This document shows, one piece after another, positions 6,885 through 15,065 of a DNA stretch of 38,400 bases (position 1 is the stretch's first letter; the number at the start of each line of letters is the position of its first letter). The notes beneath the pieces were generated by a model, which was not told the DNA's origin, did no database searches, and was given only the letters and a program-made list of their open reading frames with translations. This DNA is from Actinomycetota bacterium (lineage in GTDB: Bacteria; Actinomycetota; Actinomycetes; S36-B12; UBA5976), in assembly GCA_009923375.1 (NCBI GenBank), contig RFTO01000001.1, positions 1 through 38,400 of the forward strand, given 5' to 3'. The position numbers and the translations under genes are program-made.

Positions 6885-8840
6885 TCAATCCTGCTCGGTT
6901 CCGGCAGCCATGCCGTCGCTGATCAACATCATCACGGCAGGGTCAGCCAGTGTCGTAACGTCGCCAAGGTGGCGGTTCTCAGCCACATCGCGCAGGAGCC
7001 GCCGCATGATTTTTCCCGAGCGCGTCTTTGGGAGCTCGTTGACCACCAGAATCTTCTTGGGCTTGGCAATCGCGCCAATCTCAGTGGCGACATGCGCACG
7101 AAGCTCGGTTGCGACATCAGTAGGGATGTCCGCCCCGCTGCGCAGAATGACGAAAGCCACGATGGCTTGCCCGGTGGTCTCATCATTGGCGCCGACCACA
7201 GCAGCCTCGGCCACCGCGGGGTGCGCGACAAGTGCCGACTCCACTTCGGTAGTGGAGATGCGATGACCGGAAACATTCATCACATCATCCACTCTGCCGA
7301 GTAGCCACAGATCGCCGTCGTCGTCGAGCTTCGCCCCATCGCCGGCGAAGTAGAACTGCGACCAACGTGACCAGTAGGTGTCGACATACCTCTGGTTATC
7401 GCCCCAGATGCCTCGCAACATAGACGGCCAAGGTTCGGTAAGCACGAGGTAACCACCACCACCGTTACTCACAGGCTCTCCGTGGTCACTGACCACTTCT
7501 GCACCGATACCAGGAAGCGCGCGCATCGCGGAGCCCGGTTTCGCTGCGGTGACTCCAGGCAGTGGCGAGATCATGATCGCACCAGTCTCCGTCTGCCACC
7601 AGGTGTCCACCACGGGGCAGTTGTCATGGCCGATGTTGTGGCGATACCACATCCACGCCTCGGGGTTTATCGGTTCACCGACCGATCCAAGCAATCTCAG
7701 ACTGCGCAACGAGAAGCCCGCAGGAATCTCGTCACCCCACTTCATGAATGTTCGGATTGCAGTGGGCGCGGTGTAGAGGATTGACACCTTGTACTTATCG
7801 ATGATCTCCCACCACCGGCCCTGATGCGGTGTGTCCGGGGTGCCTTCGTAAATCACCTGCGTTGAACCATTGGCCAGTGGGCCGTAGACGACGTACGAAT
7901 GCCCTGTCACCCAGCCGATATCAGCAGTGCACCAATAAACATCCGTCTCCGGCTTTAGGTCGAACACCGCGTGGTGGGTGTAAGCCGCCTGGGTGAGGTA
8001 CCCGCCAGAGGTGTGCAGGATTCCTTTGGGTTTGCCCGTGGTGCCGGAGGTGTAGAGGATGAAGAGTGGGTGTTCGCTGTCGAAGGACGCAGGGGTGTGG
8101 GTTATTGGCTGCCGATCGACGACGTCGTGCCACCACACGTCCAGATCTGTGAGGGCGACATCCTGTCCGGTGCGCTTCACCACAAGGACATGTTTGACAG
8201 TGGGACAGTTCGCAACAGCCTCATCAACCGCGGGCTTTAGGGCCGTGGCAGCCCCTCGGCGGTAGCCCCCATCGGCAGTGATGACAAGGGATGCCTGTGC
8301 GTCGTCAATCCGGCTGCGCAGTGCCTCGGCGGAGAAGCCCCCAAACACGACGGAGTGCACTGCTCCAATGCGGGCGCATGCCAACATGGCGACAACTGCT
8401 GACGGAATCATCGGCAAGTAAATCGCCACCCGATCACCGGCGCCGATGCCGAGCTCGGTCAAGGCGTTTGCAGCCTGGCTCACGCGGGCAAGTAACTCGG
8501 CGTAAGAGATCTGCTCGGTGTCCCCGGGCTCACCTTCGAAGTGGATCGCGATTCGCTCGCCATTGCCTGCGGCAACATGCCGATCGAGACAGGAAACTGT
8601 GACATTAAGAGTGCCGCCGACAAACCAGGAGGCAAAAGGTGCCTGACTCCAATCGAGCGTCTGTCGCCATGGCGTCTCCCACTGAAGGCGGCGAGCTTGC
8701 TCATCCCAGAAGCCGAGTCGATCTGTTGCTGCCTGCGCATAAGCAGCGCCAGTCACATTCGCCTGCGCCGAGAAATCCCCACTCGGTGAAAAGCGGCGGT
8801 GCTCGTCGAGCAGGTTTTCCAACGTTGGGTCGGTGGACAT
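6885..8840 (-). CDS. acsA: Acetyl-CoA synthetase (AMP-forming)
   Basis: 651 residues. Makes acetyl-CoA from acetate, ATP and CoA via acetyl-AMP. Seen in order: YTSGTTGKPKGILHTSGGY (ATP-binding loop), WWQTETGAIMISPLPG (adenylate binding), VDDVMNVSGHRISTTEVE (hinge), and near the C-terminus KTRSGKIMRRLLR with the catalytic Lys about 610, the residue acetylated in other bacteria to switch the enzyme off. Start ATG 8840 has GGAGG six bases upstream; the frame extends further but without a site. Full family length. It heads an acsA-nhaA-holin-X transcript and is divergent from the Fic-like gene, with 148 bases between starts. Confidence 0.97.
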   Translation of the reverse strand: MSTDPTLENLLDEHRRFSPSGDFSAQANVTGAAYAQAATDRLGFWDEQARRLQWETPWRQTLDWSQAPFASWFVGGTLNVTVSCLDRHVAAGNGERIAIHFEGEPGDTEQISYAELLARVSQAANALTELGIGAGDRVAIYLPMIPSAVVAMLACARIGAVHSVVFGGFSAEALRSRIDDAQASLVITADGGYRRGAATALKPAVDEAVANCPTVKHVLVVKRTGQDVALTDLDVWWHDVVDRQPITHTPASFDSEHPLFILYTSGTTGKPKGILHTSGGYLTQAAYTHHAVFDLKPETDVYWCTADIGWVTGHSYVVYGPLANGSTQVIYEGTPDTPHQGRWWEIIDKYKVSILYTAPTAIRTFMKWGDEIPAGFSLRSLRLLGSVGEPINPEAWMWYRHNIGHDNCPVVDTWWQTETGAIMISPLPGVTAAKPGSAMRALPGIGAEVVSDHGEPVSNGGGGYLVLTEPWPSMLRGIWGDNQRYVDTYWSRWSQFYFAGDGAKLDDDGDLWLLGRVDDVMNVSGHRISTTEVESALVAHPAVAEAAVVGANDETTGQAIVAFVILRSGADIPTDVATELRAHVATEIGAIAKPKKILVVNELPKTRSGKIMRRLLRDVAENRHLGDVTTLADPAVMMLISDGMAAGTEQD

Positions 8841-8988
8841 TGGCTGCCTCCATCGAAACGTGGGCCGGCGCGCATTCGAGTTTCGGCCAGATGATGCATG
8901 GCCGTTCCCGATGTCCCACCGGTGTTGGTCTGCGGCGACCTGGGTGCCGCGGCGGTATTGCGAGCCTAGTGCGGCAAGGATGTGCCAC

Positions 8989-9819
8989 ATGCAATTCGAG
9001 ATGCTGCGTGCCTATGCGCCGTCTGCTCTGGTCTTAGCCGCGGTGGCTGACGCCCGGGACAGCATCGATGAGTTATTGCGGATGCCTGAGGTGTTCCGGC
9101 CAGGTGCGGCAAGGGAGGCGTTCGAGCCGTTGCTCTTCCAATCTGAGATGCATTCGAACGCATTCTTGGAAGGGGTGGAGGTCCCGATTGCCGCAATGCT
9201 GGATGAGATGAAGGCAGACTCGCCGCTGGGGGTGCGTTTACGTTCCATCGCTGCTGTCCAGGCTCGGATTGCAGCAGATGCCAAGACCTTCCTACAAACC
9301 CCTCCGCGGATTCTTGCCGCATGGCAGGTGGCGGCAAGCGCTGGTTTACCCGATGCCGACGATTCCCGCGGCCGGCCGAGGGTCGCAGGCGAGCTCCTGG
9401 TTGACCCACTGAACAGCGGGATTGCGGCATCTGATGTCAGCGACTGCACTCCCACCTTGATTGCCCTCGTCACCCAGAACGCTGTCGAGATTCCGCCCAT
9501 CGTGCGGGCCGCGTGTGTGTATCTGCTCCTGTCCTTGGCTATGCCTTTCACACATGGCAACGGCGTGCTCGCCCGTAGTGCGGCACACGCAGTGCTTATC
9601 GGCCAGGGCACAGACCCTGACCATCGTCTCGCGCTGATGACTGCCATGACTGCCGCAGGGCGACCTCGTTACGTCCAATCGTTGCGAGCCGCTTCAGCAC
9701 TCACCGACGAAGCAGTGGATAACTGGGTGGTGTGGTTCTGTCAGCTGATTGAGCAGGCTGCATTGCAATCTCGGACGATCGTGGAACAAGTAAGGGAAGC
9801 GCTTAGTGCGCAGTTGTAA
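8989..9819 (+). CDS. Fic/DOC-like protein with degenerate active-site motif
   Basis: 276 residues from ATG 8989 (AAGGA eight bases upstream; ATG 8980 is closer to that site and less likely). It has a Fic-like layout: a helix with SEMHSNAFLEGVEVPI resembling the Fic inhibitory/IEG segment, an AAWQVAASAGLP...GRPR segment resembling the flap region, and PFTHGNGVLARSAAHAVL in place of the HPFxxGNGRxxR catalytic loop. The catalytic His position is Met and the first Arg of the loop is Val, so nucleotide transfer is doubtful. Similar degenerate proteins are common beside the ssd/tad cluster in actinobacteria, sometimes labelled oxidoreductase. The last ten codons lie in a tandem duplication shared with the convergent HAD gene. 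Confidence 0.72.
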   Translation: MQFEMLRAYAPSALVLAAVADARDSIDELLRMPEVFRPGAAREAFEPLLFQSEMHSNAFLEGVEVPIAAMLDEMKADSPLGVRLRSIAAVQARIAADAKTFLQTPPRILAAWQVAASAGLPDADDSRGRPRVAGELLVDPLNSGIAASDVSDCTPTLIALVTQNAVEIPPIVRAACVYLLLSLAMPFTHGNGVLARSAAHAVLIGQGTDPDHRLALMTAMTAAGRPRYVQSLRAASALTDEAVDNWVVWFCQLIEQAALQSRTIVEQVREALSAQL

Positions 9820-9937
9820 TGGTCCGCTTGGAGCTTGATTGCGCCCACGACCGCAGCGGCGGGCGAGTGAGGGAAGCGCTAACTACGAGGCTGTGATGTT
9901 GCGCTTGGAGCGTGATCGCGTCCACGACCACAGCAGC
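9790..9937. repeat. Diverged tandem duplication covering the 3' ends of two convergent genes
   Basis: Two 72-base units, 9790-9861 and 9866-9937 (period 76), align without gaps with 15 mismatches (about 79% identity by hand count). Unit 1 holds the last codons and stop of the Fic-like gene (VREALSAQL-stop). Unit 2 holds the last codons and stop of the HAD gene on the other strand. Unit 2 still reads VREALTTRL-stop on the plus strand, a ghost Fic end, and unit 1 on the minus strand reads a decayed HAD tail (SSSKRTIT compared with SRSKRNIT). Confidence 0.85.
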
Positions 9938-10809
9938 GCAATCACTACCGCACTTATGGCCAACTGGGTGCCGGTCTTACGATCGATTTTCGGTAGCCGC
10001 TCACGGAGACTGACGGAGCGCGTCCACTTCAGCACCGGCCAACCGCGCTCCAGCGCGAGGGCGCGAAGATCGCTATCCGGATTCACGGCATGAGGGAAGC
10101 CAACTGCCTCAAGCATCGGAATGTCCGTGCTCGAATCGCTGTAGGCGTAACTTGAAGCGAGATCCCAGCTGTGGGTGTCGGCTAACTGGCGCATCGCCGC
10201 TGATTTGTTTGCGCCATGGGCATAGAAGGTGATGTTGCCGGTGTAACGGCCGTGTTCGATTTCTAAATCGCTGGCAACCCAATGGTGAGCGCCAAGCCAT
10301 TGGGCAATCGGCTCCACCACATCAGAGCCCGAGGCACTGACAATCACAACTGCATGACCACGAGCTTTGTGGTCGTCGATTGCATCCAACGCCTCGATGT
10401 AGACAAGCGGATCGACAATCTCTCCGAGGGTCTCATTGACGATTCGGCGGACAGTGTCGGTATCCCAACCTGTCACTAGGCGGCTCAGCTCGCGGCGGAG
10501 TCCTTCCGTGACTTTGTCATTGGCGCCAGAGAGGGAGAAAATCAGCTGCGCGTAACCGCTGCGAATCGCCTCACGTCGGCCGAGGAGTCCTTCTCGATAA
10601 AACGGCCGGGCGAATGCGAGGCCCGATGACTGAGCGAGCAGAGTTTTATCGAGGTCGAAGAAGGCCGCCACCTTGTTGTTAATTCGCTGGGCTCCATCGC
10701 TATCTTCCTCAACATCTGCGAGGAACTCTGATTCACGTTGTTGTGCGTCAGCCCGTTGTGTGTCAGCGCGCTGGACATCTGCGGCATCGCGAACCTCATC
10801 GGTGGACAT
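9883..10809 (-). CDS. HAD-IB family phosphatase (SerB-like) with C-terminal membrane helix
   Basis: 308 residues from ATG 10809. After a polar N-terminus with a short QRADTQRADAQQR repeat, HAD motif I is FFDLDKTLL, motif II is VIVSASGSD, motif III Lys is in GANKSAAM, and motif IV is YSDSSTDIPML. This is the HAD-IB subfamily of phosphoserine-phosphatase-like hydrolases, the homologue of Rv3661, which also lies next to ssd in mycobacteria. One hydrophobic helix near residues 283-297 is followed by a basic tail, suggesting membrane attachment. The substrate is unknown. The stop codon lies in the second unit of the tandem duplication. It is divergent from ssd. Confidence 0.88.
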   Translation of the reverse strand: MSTDEVRDAADVQRADTQRADAQQRESEFLADVEEDSDGAQRINNKVAAFFDLDKTLLAQSSGLAFARPFYREGLLGRREAIRSGYAQLIFSLSGANDKVTEGLRRELSRLVTGWDTDTVRRIVNETLGEIVDPLVYIEALDAIDDHKARGHAVVIVSASGSDVVEPIAQWLGAHHWVASDLEIEHGRYTGNITFYAHGANKSAAMRQLADTHSWDLASSYAYSDSSTDIPMLEAVGFPHAVNPDSDLRALALERGWPVLKWTRSVSLRERLPKIDRKTGTQLAISAVVIALLWSWTRSRSKRNITAS

Positions 10810-10967
10810 AGGTGAAGGGTAAGCGCCGAGGCGGACAGTGCGCACCATCCGCATCACCCGGATTTTCTGAATAACCTGGAAACCGCATATTGCCCACCAA
10901 TCCACATGCCCGCATCAGCGCTAGGTCCTCCACAGGTCGATACCACCAGCCACATTTCTGCCTGGCA

Positions 10968-11846
10968 ATGACATCAAATCCGTGGGTGCGAAAACTTCCG
11001 TTAGCAAGCTCAACCGGGCTTACCGTCGCCATCGGCGCTGGTGGAAATGTTGGTTGCTCGGTGTTCGCCGCGGCCCTCGCCGCCCACATGAGCTCAGGCT
11101 CGCTGTCACCCTCTCCGCCGCCAGTGCTCGTCGATGCTGACCGATTCGCTGGTGGCCTTGATGTTCTGCTGGGCATGGAACATGCCCCAGGTGCACGATG
11201 GCAAGCGGTCCTGCGAGCCGATGAAGATGTGCTCGCACCCGATGTCATCTCCGCTCTACCCAACTCCCCATTCGACTTTTCCCTGCTGTCGATGGATCGC
11301 GGACGCGTGCGCGTTGAAGAGAAAGCAGCACACAGAATCCTGGGCGGCCTCGCATCTATAACCCAGGTCGTTGTCGACATCTCACGCGATTGGGATAGCC
11401 CGATTGCACGTGCTGCGATTTCTCTGCGATCCCAACTAATCGTGGTGATGACCACAAACATCCGCAGTTGCGCAGCTGCAATGACGCTCCTCGAACACTT
11501 GAATGTCGGTGACCGCACCGCCGTGGATGCGTACACAGGCAGCAGTGATCGCGGGCATAACCAGCTAGGTGCAGGAAGCGATGACCTTGCAGTCTGTGCA
11601 GTCGTTCGCGAGGTGCCCTCCGGGGCGTCCATGAGCGCTCTGCGTCGTGGAATGTCCATCCCCATCGCGGCTCGGGTGCCGCATGACACACGTCTGCCAC
11701 GGCGTATGGCGGCCGGTTCACACGAAGTCTTGATAGCGCGCGGCCTACAAGCAGCAGCGGCTCGGGTGGTTGCAGCCGATCACGAGCCTGGACAGCTGGC
11801 CAACATGAAGCGGCAGCTGATTGGGCACCGCGGTGGGCGTCGATGA
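10968..11846 (+). CDS. ssd: Septum-site-determining protein Ssd (MinD/CpaE-like ATPase)
   Basis: 292 residues from ATG 10968; TTG 10890 would add 26 residues and neither has a strong ribosome site. The MinD/CpaE fold shows a degenerate Walker A (GAGGNVGCSVFAAAL, with no Lys) and LVDADRFAGGLDVLLG as the switch region, both typical of Ssd proteins such as Rv3660c. It is shorter than the mycobacterial protein because the N-terminal receiver-like domain is missing or lost. CpaE-like proteins help position the Tad pilus machine; Ssd overexpression blocks septation in mycobacteria (family knowledge). It overlaps tadA by four bases (ATGA), so it heads the tad operon. Confidence 0.83.
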   Translation: MTSNPWVRKLPLASSTGLTVAIGAGGNVGCSVFAAALAAHMSSGSLSPSPPPVLVDADRFAGGLDVLLGMEHAPGARWQAVLRADEDVLAPDVISALPNSPFDFSLLSMDRGRVRVEEKAAHRILGGLASITQVVVDISRDWDSPIARAAISLRSQLIVVMTTNIRSCAAAMTLLEHLNVGDRTAVDAYTGSSDRGHNQLGAGSDDLAVCAVVREVPSGASMSALRRGMSIPIAARVPHDTRLPRRMAAGSHEVLIARGLQAAAARVVAADHEPGQLANMKRQLIGHRGGRR

Positions 11847-12940
11847 GTGTCGCCGATGATGTCCAGCAACTGCGGGCGACCGTCGACAACGTCCGACGCG
11901 TCGCTGCCCAGCGCCCCGATGTCGTCGTCGACCGACATCTGATCGCTGAACTCATATCAGAACAGCACCTCATGTTGGGTCCAGCCGCTCGCGAGGCATT
12001 CATCGGCGACGTGCTCGACGAGACGATGGGAGCCGGACCACTGGCACCATTACTTAGGCTGCCAGGTGTTACTGATGTGCTCGTCAATGGTCCAGACCGC
12101 ATTTACGTGGACTCCGGGCCCGGGTTGCAGCAGGTGGATGTGTCATTCGAAAATGACCAAGCCGTCCGTGAGTGCGCTCAGCGTCTGGCGCGCTCAGCAA
12201 ACCGGCGGCTCGACGATGCACACCCCTTCGTCGATGCTCGGCTGCCGACAGGGGAACGTCTGCACGCGGTGTTACCGCCCGTCTCCCGTGCCGGCACCTT
12301 GATCTCTATCCGCGTTCCGGCTCGCCTCGGCCTGTCATGGGAGCAGATCATCGAGTCCAGTGCCATCGGTAGCAGAGAGCAGCAGGCGCTACTCGAGGCA
12401 GTTCGCAACCGCGATTCCATCCTCATCACTGGCGGCACAGGTAGCGGCAAAACCACATTGATGAGCGCATTACTTGAGCAGTGCGGGCCCGATGACCGGA
12501 TCGTGATCGTCGAGGACACATCCGAGCTTGTCCCAGCACATCCACACGTCCTGCGGCTGGAGTGTCGGCCCGCGAATGCGGAAGGCGCCGGGGCAGTCAC
12601 GATGTCGACGCTCGTTCGCCAGTCGCTGCGGATGCGGCCCGACCGCATCGTGGTGGGAGAGGTTCGTGGTGCGGAGGTTGAAGATCTCCTGCGAGCGCTC
12701 AACACTGGCCACACGGGTTCCATGGCGACGCTGCATGCCAACCGGCCAGCCGATGTGCCAGTGCGCATCGAGGTACTTGCGGCCTCATGTGGCATCAGTG
12801 CAGATGGATTACATGCGGCATTGGCTGCTGCTTTCGCTTTAGTGGTGCACATGCAACGAGGTGCTGACGGCCGACGCCGAATCGGGGCCATGGCTCGGTT
12901 GCAGCTGCATCAAAGGCGAGTGCAGGTGCTCGAATGTTGA
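11843..12940 (+). CDS. tadA: Tad pilus assembly/secretion ATPase TadA (CpaF)
   Basis: 365 residues. Cytoplasmic hexameric ATPase that powers Tad pilus extension and retraction. An N-terminal domain with GAGPLAPLLRLPGVTDVLVNG is followed by Walker A GGTGSGKTT (about residues 197-205), the Asp box IVIVEDTSEL, Walker B RMRPDRIVVGEVRG, and the His box LNTGHTGSMATLHAN. Complete motifs and the usual length for the actinobacterial form (compare Rv3659c). It is coupled to ssd (ATGA) and overlaps tadB by seven bases. Confidence 0.95.
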   Translation: MSVADDVQQLRATVDNVRRVAAQRPDVVVDRHLIAELISEQHLMLGPAAREAFIGDVLDETMGAGPLAPLLRLPGVTDVLVNGPDRIYVDSGPGLQQVDVSFENDQAVRECAQRLARSANRRLDDAHPFVDARLPTGERLHAVLPPVSRAGTLISIRVPARLGLSWEQIIESSAIGSREQQALLEAVRNRDSILITGGTGSGKTTLMSALLEQCGPDDRIVIVEDTSELVPAHPHVLRLECRPANAEGAGAVTMSTLVRQSLRMRPDRIVVGEVRGAEVEDLLRALNTGHTGSMATLHANRPADVPVRIEVLAASCGISADGLHAALAAAFALVVHMQRGADGRRRIGAMARLQLHQRRVQVLEC

Positions 12941-13533
12941 ATCTGGATAAGTGGCGCACGTTGATTGACACTCGCACTTCGTGGGTAATCCGTCGTCTTC
13001 GCCGTCAACGGCAGCGTGATGCCCAACTGGCAGTTTATGCGGATTACCTCGGGCGTATTCGTGCTGAGCTACGAGCAGGTGCCATGCCTGTCGATGCGGT
13101 GATCTCGGCGGGCGCTGCTACTCACGTCGCAGCAAGCAATCCCCGATTCGGCAATCCTTTCCAGGCGGTCGGTTTGAGCATGGGCGACGTCGCTGTCGTT
13201 CGCGCCTTGAATTGCTGCGCGGCGGCGTGGGAGTCACATCATGCGCGCGGATTGGCACTCGAACCACTGATCGCCGTCGCGGAGCAGACGCTTCGCGATG
13301 CCCGGGAGCTGCGTCTTATGGTCGATGAGGAAACCGCAAGTGTCCGCGCAAGTTCACGGATGTTGATGTTCCTCCCGTTGATCTCGCCGCTCTTCGGCTT
13401 GTCCATGGGCTGCGATCCCTGGGCTTGGTTATTTGGAACGCCGCTGGGATGGATGACATTCGCCGCCGGCTTTCTTCTCGTTGTTGCAAACATCGTTTCC
13501 ACTGCGTTCATCGTCACCAGGGCGACTGCATGA
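12934..13533 (+). CDS. tadB: TadB-like type II secretion F-domain membrane protein
   Basis: 199 residues. The basic N-terminus is followed by a T2SSF-type helical domain (AVYADYLGRIRAELRAGAMPVDAV at about residues 32-55, read in two parts: AVYADYLGRIRAE and LRAGAMPVDAV) and two C-terminal membrane helices. Forms the inner-membrane platform with TadC. It is shorter than many TadB proteins and lacks N-terminal membrane helices, as in the mycobacterial minimal cluster. It overlaps tadA upstream and tadC downstream (ATGA). Confidence 0.82.
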   Translation: MLNLDKWRTLIDTRTSWVIRRLRRQRQRDAQLAVYADYLGRIRAELRAGAMPVDAVISAGAATHVAASNPRFGNPFQAVGLSMGDVAVVRALNCCAAAWESHHARGLALEPLIAVAEQTLRDARELRLMVDEETASVRASSRMLMFLPLISPLFGLSMGCDPWAWLFGTPLGWMTFAAGFLLVVANIVSTAFIVTRATA

Positions 13534-14168
13534 TGTCAGCGACAACAGAAACTGGCTGGCTGGGAAGCCGCCGTTCAGCAGTTCTCGCATCCTTGACGCT
13601 CGCTGCCGCAATCGCACTGTGGTGGGGTGGATTGTCAGGAGCCGCTATCGGTGCAGGTTGCGGAATGCTCGGCTTCACCGCCTTGTCCCGGTTGCCGAGC
13701 GCCTCAGCCGTTCTACTCCTGGAATCCGCCACCACCGATGCGCCGATGCTCGCTGCTGCTGCGGCAGCAGTGCTCACCTCTGGTGGATCTGAGCGAGACA
13801 TCGCGGGGGTGATGGTCGCTCTCTCATCAACGCGAGTTCAACCCAGTCTCATGGAGGCACAGGCTGCTATAGGTGTCGGCACGAACCCTGCGCGCGTGTG
13901 GCGGGATTTAGCGATTGCTCTGCCGCCTTTGGCGCCGGTACTCGATGTGCTCATCCACGCGGCTGACCGTGGGGTCACTGCGGCGCGGGCGCTGGAGTCA
14001 TTGGCGACGATTCTGGCCGTGGAAGCACGGCGGGCTCGGACTGCCAAACTCAGGCGTGCTGGCGTGCAGGCATTGATCCCCCTTGCCCTCTTCGGCTTGC
14101 CAGCGTTCGTGATCCTCACCGTCGTGCCACTGGTCGCTGCGTATGCAAGCACTCTCTCGCTGTGGTGA
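13530..14168 (+). CDS. tadC: TadC-like type II secretion F-domain membrane protein
   Basis: 212 residues from ATG 13530, overlapping the tadB stop. Membrane helices lie at about residues 17-52, and a C-terminal helix is ALIPLALFGLPAFVILTVVP. The cytoplasmic T2SSF bundle includes ALPPLAPVLDVLIHAADRG. Second platform protein of the Tad system, equivalent to Rv3657c. A gap of 188 bases follows before the pilin-like gene; I see no clear terminator there, so pilin expression might be boosted by its own promoter. Confidence 0.82.
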   Translation: MMSATTETGWLGSRRSAVLASLTLAAAIALWWGGLSGAAIGAGCGMLGFTALSRLPSASAVLLLESATTDAPMLAAAAAAVLTSGGSERDIAGVMVALSSTRVQPSLMEAQAAIGVGTNPARVWRDLAIALPPLAPVLDVLIHAADRGVTAARALESLATILAVEARRARTAKLRRAGVQALIPLALFGLPAFVILTVVPLVAAYASTLSLW

Positions 14169-14356
14169 ATGGCTGTGCAGCGCAGATGACAACGCAGTCC
14201 ACACACCACTCCTGTGTCGGGCTTCTTCACAATTCTGCGCGCATCAACTCCATGTATTGCCGCAACTGGTCAGAGTTCCACTCGCCCGACGTTGATGCGT
14301 CGGATATGGCCAGTAAGTCATTGGCCAACAACCAGCTGAATCAAAAGGAGTTCGAG

Positions 14357-14548
14357 ATGAAGTTATATGCATCGCTTGCCCGTCGTTTCCAGGATGACGC
14401 AGGTGTGACAACCGCCGAGTACGCCATCGGCACCTGCGCGGCAACTGGTCTTGCCGGATTGCTCTTTCACCTGCTGACGGGTTCGCAGATGATGGATCTG
14501 TTGTGGCGCGTGATCACCCACGCCTTCGCCTTCCTCTTCAATCTCTGA
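14357..14548 (+). CDS. DUF4244 Flp-like prepilin
   Basis: 63 residues, with the best ribosome site in the cluster: AAAGGAG six bases before ATG 14357. A longer in-frame start exists upstream but lacks a site. The leader of about 16 residues is basic (KLYASLARRFQDDAG), then GVTTAEYAIGTCAATGLAGL fits a type IVb prepilin: cleavage after Gly, Glu at +5, Tyr at +6, then a hydrophobic helix. DUF4244 proteins (Rv3656c) are the probable major Flp-like subunit in actinobacterial tad clusters. No prepilin peptidase gene is in the window. The strong site fits a highly expressed structural protein. Confidence 0.88.
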   Translation: MKLYASLARRFQDDAGVTTAEYAIGTCAATGLAGLLFHLLTGSQMMDLLWRVITHAFAFLFNL

Positions 14549-14555
14549 GGCGTGG

Positions 14556-14963
14556 ATGTCGCGGCGAGGCGGCGGCGGCCAAGCAGTTAGACACCCACAG
14601 CAGTCCCAGCGTCGATGTGGAGATGACGCAGGATTTGCAACGGTTGAGCTGGCACTAGCCACACCAGTTGTTGCGGCTGTCGCCGCCTTGCTCGCTGGCG
14701 TTATCGCGTCGACAACGGCACAAGCAACTGCAGCCGTCGCCGCCCGCGACGCTGCACGGATGCTCGCGCGAGGTGATTCCTACTCAAGCGTCGAGGCTGC
14801 GGTGCGCGGGCATACGCCTGGATTGGCCGATGTCATCATCACAGCTGAGCGGGATGCCGGCGGCGTGGCAATCCGCGTGGCGGGTCGCCCACAAGGAGTG
14901 ACAGGTGCGGTCGCCCACCTGATTCCGCAGGTGAGCGCAACGGTCTGGGTGGCCGGTCCGTGA
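14556..14963 (+). CDS. tadE: TadE-like minor pseudopilin
   Basis: 135 residues from ATG 14556, seven bases after the DUF4244 stop. A polar basic N-terminus leads to the prepilin-type site DDAGFATVELALATPVVAAV (Gly then Phe, Glu at +5) and one membrane helix, then an extracellular domain. Homologue of Rv3655c. The last 22 codons and the stop are repeated 84 bases downstream in the same frame, but translation ends in the first copy. The stop overlaps a GTG start of the next gene. Confidence 0.85.
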   Translation: MSRRGGGGQAVRHPQQSQRRCGDDAGFATVELALATPVVAAVAALLAGVIASTTAQATAAVAARDAARMLARGDSYSSVEAAVRGHTPGLADVIITAERDAGGVAIRVAGRPQGVTGAVAHLIPQVSATVWVAGP

Positions 14964-15065
14964 CTCCGATGAAACCAAGCAGTGACAGATGCGGTCGCCC
15001 ACCTGATTCCGCAGGTGAGCGCGACGGTCTGGGTGGCTGGTCCGTGACTCCGAAGAAACCACGGA
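14898..15065. repeat. 84-bp tandem duplication at the tadE/tadG-like junction
   Basis: Unit 1 is 14898-14981 and unit 2 is 14982-15065, with only about seven differences. Each unit contains the end of TadE (read as VAHLIPQVSATVWVAGP), its TGA and the overlapping GTG that begins the TadG-like protein (VTPMKP in unit 1, VTPKKP in unit 2). The period is a multiple of three, so frames are kept. Two differences within the TadE portion are silent third-position changes and one changes Gly to Asp. Confidence 0.92.

Noticed and set aside
11030..11070. Lys-less Walker A in Ssd as a defect
   Set aside because: Degenerate Walker A is typical of Ssd proteins.
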